The notes beneath the pieces were generated by a model that did no database searches, was not told the DNA's origin, and saw nothing but the letters and a program-made list of their open reading frames with translations. Positions 35,530-38,622 of a stretch of DNA of 38,622 nucleotides are shown piece after piece. The position numbers and the translations under genes are program-made. Each line of letters opens with the position of its first letter. Within the stretch, counting starts at the first letter, position 1. The DNA is from Pseudonocardiales bacterium. GTDB taxonomy: Bacteria; Actinomycetota; Actinomycetes; Mycobacteriales; Pseudonocardiaceae. Where the stretch lies: contig JAFAWY010000136.1 in assembly GCA_019241525.1 (NCBI GenBank), forward strand, positions 1-38,622, written 5' to 3'.

Positions 35530-35549
35530 CGGGCCCCCTATGGGGCCCG
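35530..35549 (-). promoter_or_regulatory. hairpin directly upstream of the cspA ribosome binding site
   Basis: Perfect 8-bp all-GC arms (35530-35537 and 35542-35549) with a 4-nt loop. In cspA mRNA it ends two to three bases before the AAGGAG ribosome site. Cold-shock leaders are known to control translation by structure; whether this hairpin does so is inference. Confidence 0.4.
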
Positions 35550-35696
35550 TAATGCGGGTGTCCCGGATCGTTGTCGTGATCACACACCGACGCGGTACGT
35601 GCACCGCGCTAGCCGGACACAACGAACGCCTGTGGCGCGCTTGCTCCACAGGCGTCCTTGGAACCAAGACTGCTACGGGCGCAGACGTTAGCAGAA

Positions 35697-37025
35697 TCAA
35701 CAGCTTCGCAGGAACCGGTCGAGCACACGGGTACCAAAGATCAGCCCGTCGACTGGTACCCGCTCGTCGACACCGTGGAACAGGGACGCGAAATCAAGAT
35801 CGGGCGGCAGGCGCAATGGGGAGAACCCAAAGCAGCGGATTCCCAGCTTGTTGAATGCCTTGGCATCTGTGCCGCCAAAGAGCATGTATGGCACCGTGCG
35901 CGCCCCGGGATCCTCTTGCAAGATCGCGGCATCCATGGCGGCCACCAGGTCCCCGTCGAAAGTCGTCTCTACCGGCGGCTGGTGCACTACCCACTCACGA
36001 GTAATGTCAGGACCGAGCAACTCATCCACCTCACGCTCAAAGGCGGCCTGGCGCCCGGGCAACACTCGGCAGTCGACCACAGCCTGTGCCGACGAGGGAA
36101 TGACGTTGGCTTTGTAGCCCGCATTGAGCATCGTCGGGTTAGCTGTGTCGCGCAGCGTCGCGCCGATAAGCCGGGCCAACGACCCGAGCTTGGCCACGGC
36201 GCCTTCTAGGTCGTCACCGGAGAAGTCCAGTCCAGTTTCCTCGCCGACGGCCGTGAGGAACTCCCGTACTGAGTCTGTCATCACCGGCGGAAATCGGTGG
36301 TTGCCCAAGCGCGCCACAGCATCACACAGCGCGGTGACTGCGTTGTCCTCATGAACTACCGCCCCGTGCCCCGCCCGGCCATGGGCGCGCAACCGCATCC
36401 AGGCCATGCCTTTTTCTGCGGTTTGGATCAGGTACAGCCGGCGTCCGTCTCGCACTGTTAAGGAGAACCCGCCGACCTCGCTGATCGCCTCCGTGCAGCC
36501 CTCGAACAACTCTGGGCGGTGCTCGACGAGCCAATGCGAACCCTGCGACCCGCCGGCCTCCTCATCAGCCAAGAAGGCGAAGACAAGGTCGCGCGGAGGT
36601 ACGACACCATCACGCCGGAACCGGCGAGCGACCGCGAGGGTCATCGCCACCATGTCTTTCATATCGACTGCACCGCGACCCCACAGGTAGCCGTCCTGCA
36701 CCGTGCCGGAGAACGGGTGCACCGACCATTCGGCAGCATCGGCCGGCACCACGTCGAGATGGCCATGGATGAGCAGCGCGCCGCGTCCAGGATCAGCGCC
36801 AGGCAGTCGAGCGAACACGTTGCCCCGCCCTGCGGCTCCGGATTCCAGGTAAGTGGTCTCGAAACCCACGTCGTCGAGCTTGGTGGCCACGTATTCCGCC
36901 GCAGCTCGTTCCCCGATCAGTGTCTCTGGATCGCCGGTGTTGGTGGTGTCAATCCGGATCAGGTCGCTCGCTAAGCCGACGACCTCGTCCTCTGCCATGC
37001 TGGTGCTTCCTGCGGGTCGCTCCAT
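35697..37025 (-). CDS. M20-family metallopeptidase/deacylase
   Basis: A 442-residue dizinc hydrolase that cleaves amide bonds of peptides or acylated amino acids. Metal ligands and catalytic residues are seen in [10 protein letters not shown] (His89, Asp91), GRGAVDMKD (Asp121) and FLADEEAGG (Glu155/Glu156). The dimerisation lid is the [19 protein letters not shown] region, and the last ligand His is in the ASLFHGVDE segment. The start at 37025 has GGAAGG nearby; an ATG at 36998 with AGGAAG upstream is an equal alternative. The corresponding mycobacterial gene is Rv2141c, consistent with the conserved order. Substrate unknown. Confidence 0.9.
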   Translation of the reverse strand: MERPAGSTSMAEDEVVGLASDLIRIDTTNTGDPETLIGERAAAEYVATKLDDVGFETTYLESGAAGRGNVFARLPGADPGRGALLIHGHLDVVPADAAEWSVHPFSGTVQDGYLWGRGAVDMKDMVAMTLAVARRFRRDGVVPPRDLVFAFLADEEAGGSQGSHWLVEHRPELFEGCTEAISEVGGFSLTVRDGRRLYLIQTAEKGMAWMRLRAHGRAGHGAVVHEDNAVTALCDAVARLGNHRFPPVMTDSVREFLTAVGEETGLDFSGDDLEGAVAKLGSLARLIGATLRDTANPTMLNAGYKANVIPSSAQAVVDCRVLPGRQAAFEREVDELLGPDITREWVVHQPPVETTFDGDLVAAMDAAILQEDPGARTVPYMLFGGTDAKAFNKLGIRCFGFSPLRLPPDLDFASLFHGVDERVPVDGLIFGTRVLDRFLRSC

Positions 37026-37076
37026 CTGGCCTTCCTACCATCGCTGAACTGCAGGATCTACGATGGTCGCACCAAG

Positions 37077-37106
37077 TTGGGCCGCCGGGTAGCGATCAGC
37101 TACTCT
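37077..37106 (+). promoter_or_regulatory. possible promoter of tRNA-Leu
   Basis: TTGGGC (37077-37082) and TACTCT (37101-37106) are spaced by 18 bp and lie 50 bp before the tRNA 5' end. They resemble -35 and -10 boxes of the housekeeping sigma factor, but one mismatched pair in GC-rich DNA can occur by chance. Confidence 0.35.
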
Positions 37107-37155
37107 CGTGGCGCGCGCCACATGGTGGTAGTGGTGCGAGATGCAGATGGCAAAT

Positions 37156-37239
37156 GTCCGAGTGGCGGAATGGCAGACGCGCTAGCTTGAGGTGCTAGTC
37201 CCCGACTAGGGGGTGGGGGTTCAAGTCCCCCCTCGGACA
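37156..37239 (+). tRNA. tRNA-Leu (anticodon GAG)
   Basis: An 84-nt class II tRNA. The acceptor arms GTCCGAG and CTCGGAC pair fully with discriminator A. The D-stem GCG/CGC, the anticodon stem CTAGC/GCTAG with loop TTGAGGT (anticodon GAG, reading CUC/CUU), a long variable arm with CCCC/GGGG, and the T-arm GGGGG-TTCAAGT-CCCCC are all seen. CCA is not encoded. The 3' 19 nt overlap the end of the recombinase gene on the opposite strand. Confidence 0.95.
37221..37239. mobile_element. probable attachment-site border at the tRNA-Leu 3' end
   Basis: The 19 bases shared by the tRNA 3' end and the recombinase stop region mark a likely junction between chromosome (left, conserved gene order) and an integrated element (right). 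No second copy of this sequence lies inside the window, because the element continues beyond it, so the repeat cannot be confirmed here. Confidence 0.4.
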
Positions 37240-38622
37240 CGCGCACTACCCCTACCGGCTGGCCGGATGGTTGCGTCGACGGTTTTGGTGTCGGCGTCGT
37301 AGATCATCTCCAGCCGGAGGGTGGCGTACAGGTCTTCTAGGCCTGCGGGATCTGCCCTATTGAGGGCTTGGCCTACATCGCCTAGGTCGTCGATGAGCGC
37401 GGTGATATCTGCATGACTCAGTGCTGCTGAAGCTGGGATCCGGTCGAGGTCTGTGCGGGCAGCTTGGCGTTCTTGCTCCGCTTTGTTTAGTGCGTCTACT
37501 AGTGCTGTGGGGTTCGCGCCGGCTTCGATCGCCTGTTGCAGCCTGCGGAGGCGCTTTTCGGCGTCAGCGAGCCGGTGTCGGGCTTGTTGCATCCGAGCGT
37601 TTTCGTGGGTCGAGGTATCGGCAGCGGCTAGCTGTTGCATTGTTGCCGTCCGATGCTGCTCGTCGAACAGGCTGGCGATCCATGCGTTGACCGGCGCAAG
37701 CACCGCTCGCTCTGGCAGGTAGACGTTCCTTGGATGATCTTGAAGTATGGGTGAGCCGGGCGCGAGGCTGCGCGCGGTGCACCGGTAGTAGGTGCGTCCT
37801 TGTCGGGGTGTGCCCTCCATCCGCCGGCCGCAGTAGCCGCATCGGACACGTCCGCGCAGCGGATAGGGCCGCTTGGTCATTTTGGGGCCGCGTTCAAGCT
37901 TGCGGCGGGCTTCTAGTCCCCCGGCTGCCCGAGATCGCCGCAGCATCTGTACTTCGGTGAACTCCTCGACCGAGACCAGGGCCGGATGGGCCGGTGTTCT
38001 GGATCGCACGATGCGGTCGGTGCCGGAGCGCCGGAATCTCACCACGTGGCCGGCGGCGACGTCATCTGGGTCGAGCAACGTCTCGTGCTTGGTCCACCGC
38101 CCGAAGAAGGCGTATCCGGTATACCGGGGATTTTCCAGGATCGCGCGGACGGTGCTGCCCTGCCAGCCATCAGCTAAGCGGTGGCGGTTTTGGTCCGGTC
38201 GCCGGGCCGAGGGACACGGAATGTTGTCGCGGTTGAGTCCTGCGGCGATGGCTCGGTCGCATTTGCCGTCGAGGTACTCGGCGAAAATCCGGCGCACGAC
38301 TGCGGCAGAGGCCTCGTCGATCGCCAGGACCCGGAGCCGGTAGCCCTCGGCGGCCTTGCGGGGATTGGGGTGGGCTCCCCCATCGACGACCAGGTAGCCA
38401 TACGGCGCGCGTCCACCTTGGTGGCGGCCCTCGTTGAGCACTTGTGCGTCCATCGCGGCCCGGACTCTGGCCTGGACATGCTGGCGCTCGGATTCGCTCA
38501 TTCCTCCCAGCACGCTCATCAGCATCTTGTGTGAAGGGTTGCGGTCGTCGAACTTTCCGCCCAGCTCCGGCACCCACAGGTCGACTCCGTAGGCCGCGAA
38601 TCGCGGGGCGGTCAGGGAGAAC
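37221..38622 (-). CDS. large serine recombinase, 5' end beyond window
   Basis: About 467 codons of a DNA recombinase; the frame is still open at the right edge, so the N-terminal catalytic part with the active Ser is missing. Seen: the end of the resolvase domain (SVLGGMSESERQHVQARVRAAM), the recombinase domain (GRAPYGYLVVDGGAHPNPRKA to TVRAILENPRYTGYAFFGRW), a zinc ribbon (RCGYCGRRMEGT, then YYRCTARS) and a coiled coil (about the last 150 residues) rich in Ala, Glu, Arg and Leu. The stop lies inside the tRNA-Leu 3' end, so the last residues RVRGGT are encoded by the reverse complement of the tRNA. It resembles recombinases common in Amycolatopsis-like actinomycetes. Probably the integrase of a mobile element. 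Confidence 0.9.
   Translation of the reverse strand, partial: FSLTAPRFAAYGVDLWVPELGGKFDDRNPSHKMLMSVLGGMSESERQHVQARVRAAMDAQVLNEGRHQGGRAPYGYLVVDGGAHPNPRKAAEGYRLRVLAIDEASAAVVRRIFAEYLDGKCDRAIAAGLNRDNIPCPSARRPDQNRHRLADGWQGSTVRAILENPRYTGYAFFGRWTKHETLLDPDDVAAGHVVRFRRSGTDRIVRSRTPAHPALVSVEEFTEVQMLRRSRAAGGLEARRKLERGPKMTKRPYPLRGRVRCGYCGRRMEGTPRQGRTYYRCTARSLAPGSPILQDHPRNVYLPERAVLAPVNAWIASLFDEQHRTATMQQLAAADTSTHENARMQQARHRLADAEKRLRRLQQAIEAGANPTALVDALNKAEQERQAARTDLDRIPASAALSHADITALIDDLGDVGQALNRADPAGLEDLYATLRLEMIYDADTKTVDATIRPAGRGSARVRGGT

Noticed and set aside
34640-35587. 315-codon minus-strand frame over the LppL, DUF5703 and cspA genes
   Set aside because: It is a chance frame antisense to two real genes and in another frame of cspA, without any domain.
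35515-35700. N-terminal extension of cspA
   Set aside because: Cold-shock proteins begin MATGTVKWF; the extension covers the leader hairpin.

Overview
The window is chromosomal DNA of a high-GC actinomycete. It encodes a complete Pup-proteasome system (pafA, prcA, prcB, pup, dop, mpa/arc), the mycothiol ligase mshC and a cobalamin-dependent methionine synthase. The gene order resembles what I recall of the Mycobacterium tuberculosis Rv2097c-Rv2141c segment. Protein sequences, a PE-free glycine-rich secretome and the recombinase type suggest a relative such as Pseudonocardiales rather than a mycobacterium; this placement is inference.

Layout. (1) 1-9.3 kb: proteasome block, almost all on the minus strand: mpa, a small SHOCT membrane protein, dop, pup, prcB, prcA, then a plus-strand PAP2/diacylglycerol-kinase fusion, then pafA. 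Pup is deamidated by Dop, ligated to targets by PafA, recognised by the Mpa coiled coils and degraded in the PrcA/PrcB core. (2) 9.3-16 kb: trmI, a RecB-like Fe-S nuclease, and the minus-strand metH-hisE-hisG cluster. (3) 16-23 kb: a PAC2 protein, an alkaline-phosphatase-like enzyme overlapping mshC, and a MoxR-type AAA ATPase translationally coupled to a VWA protein. (4) 23.2-29.9 kb: a lineage-specific island of secreted low-complexity proteins: two glycine-rich proteins, a Gln-rich amphipathic-repeat protein with a collagen-like tail, a two-TM protein, an Asn-rich solenoid-like repeat protein and a lipoprotein. It includes about 1.1 kb with no convincing gene. (5) 29.9-37.0 kb: conserved actinobacterial genes again: a SCO1664-type kinase-like protein, DUF3090, histidine phosphatase, aldo/keto reductase, glycosyltransferase, LppL-like lipoprotein, DUF5703, cold-shock protein and an M20 peptidase. 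(6) 37.1 kb to the end: tRNA-Leu(GAG) whose 3' end is overlapped by the stop end of a large serine recombinase, probably one border of an integrated element continuing past the window.

The most unusual part is the island in region 4, which looks like a set of extracellular matrix or surface proteins with different repeat architectures. The tRNA/recombinase junction is the second. Several gene junctions carry strong perfect or near-perfect hairpins without U-tracts, consistent with actinobacterial terminators.
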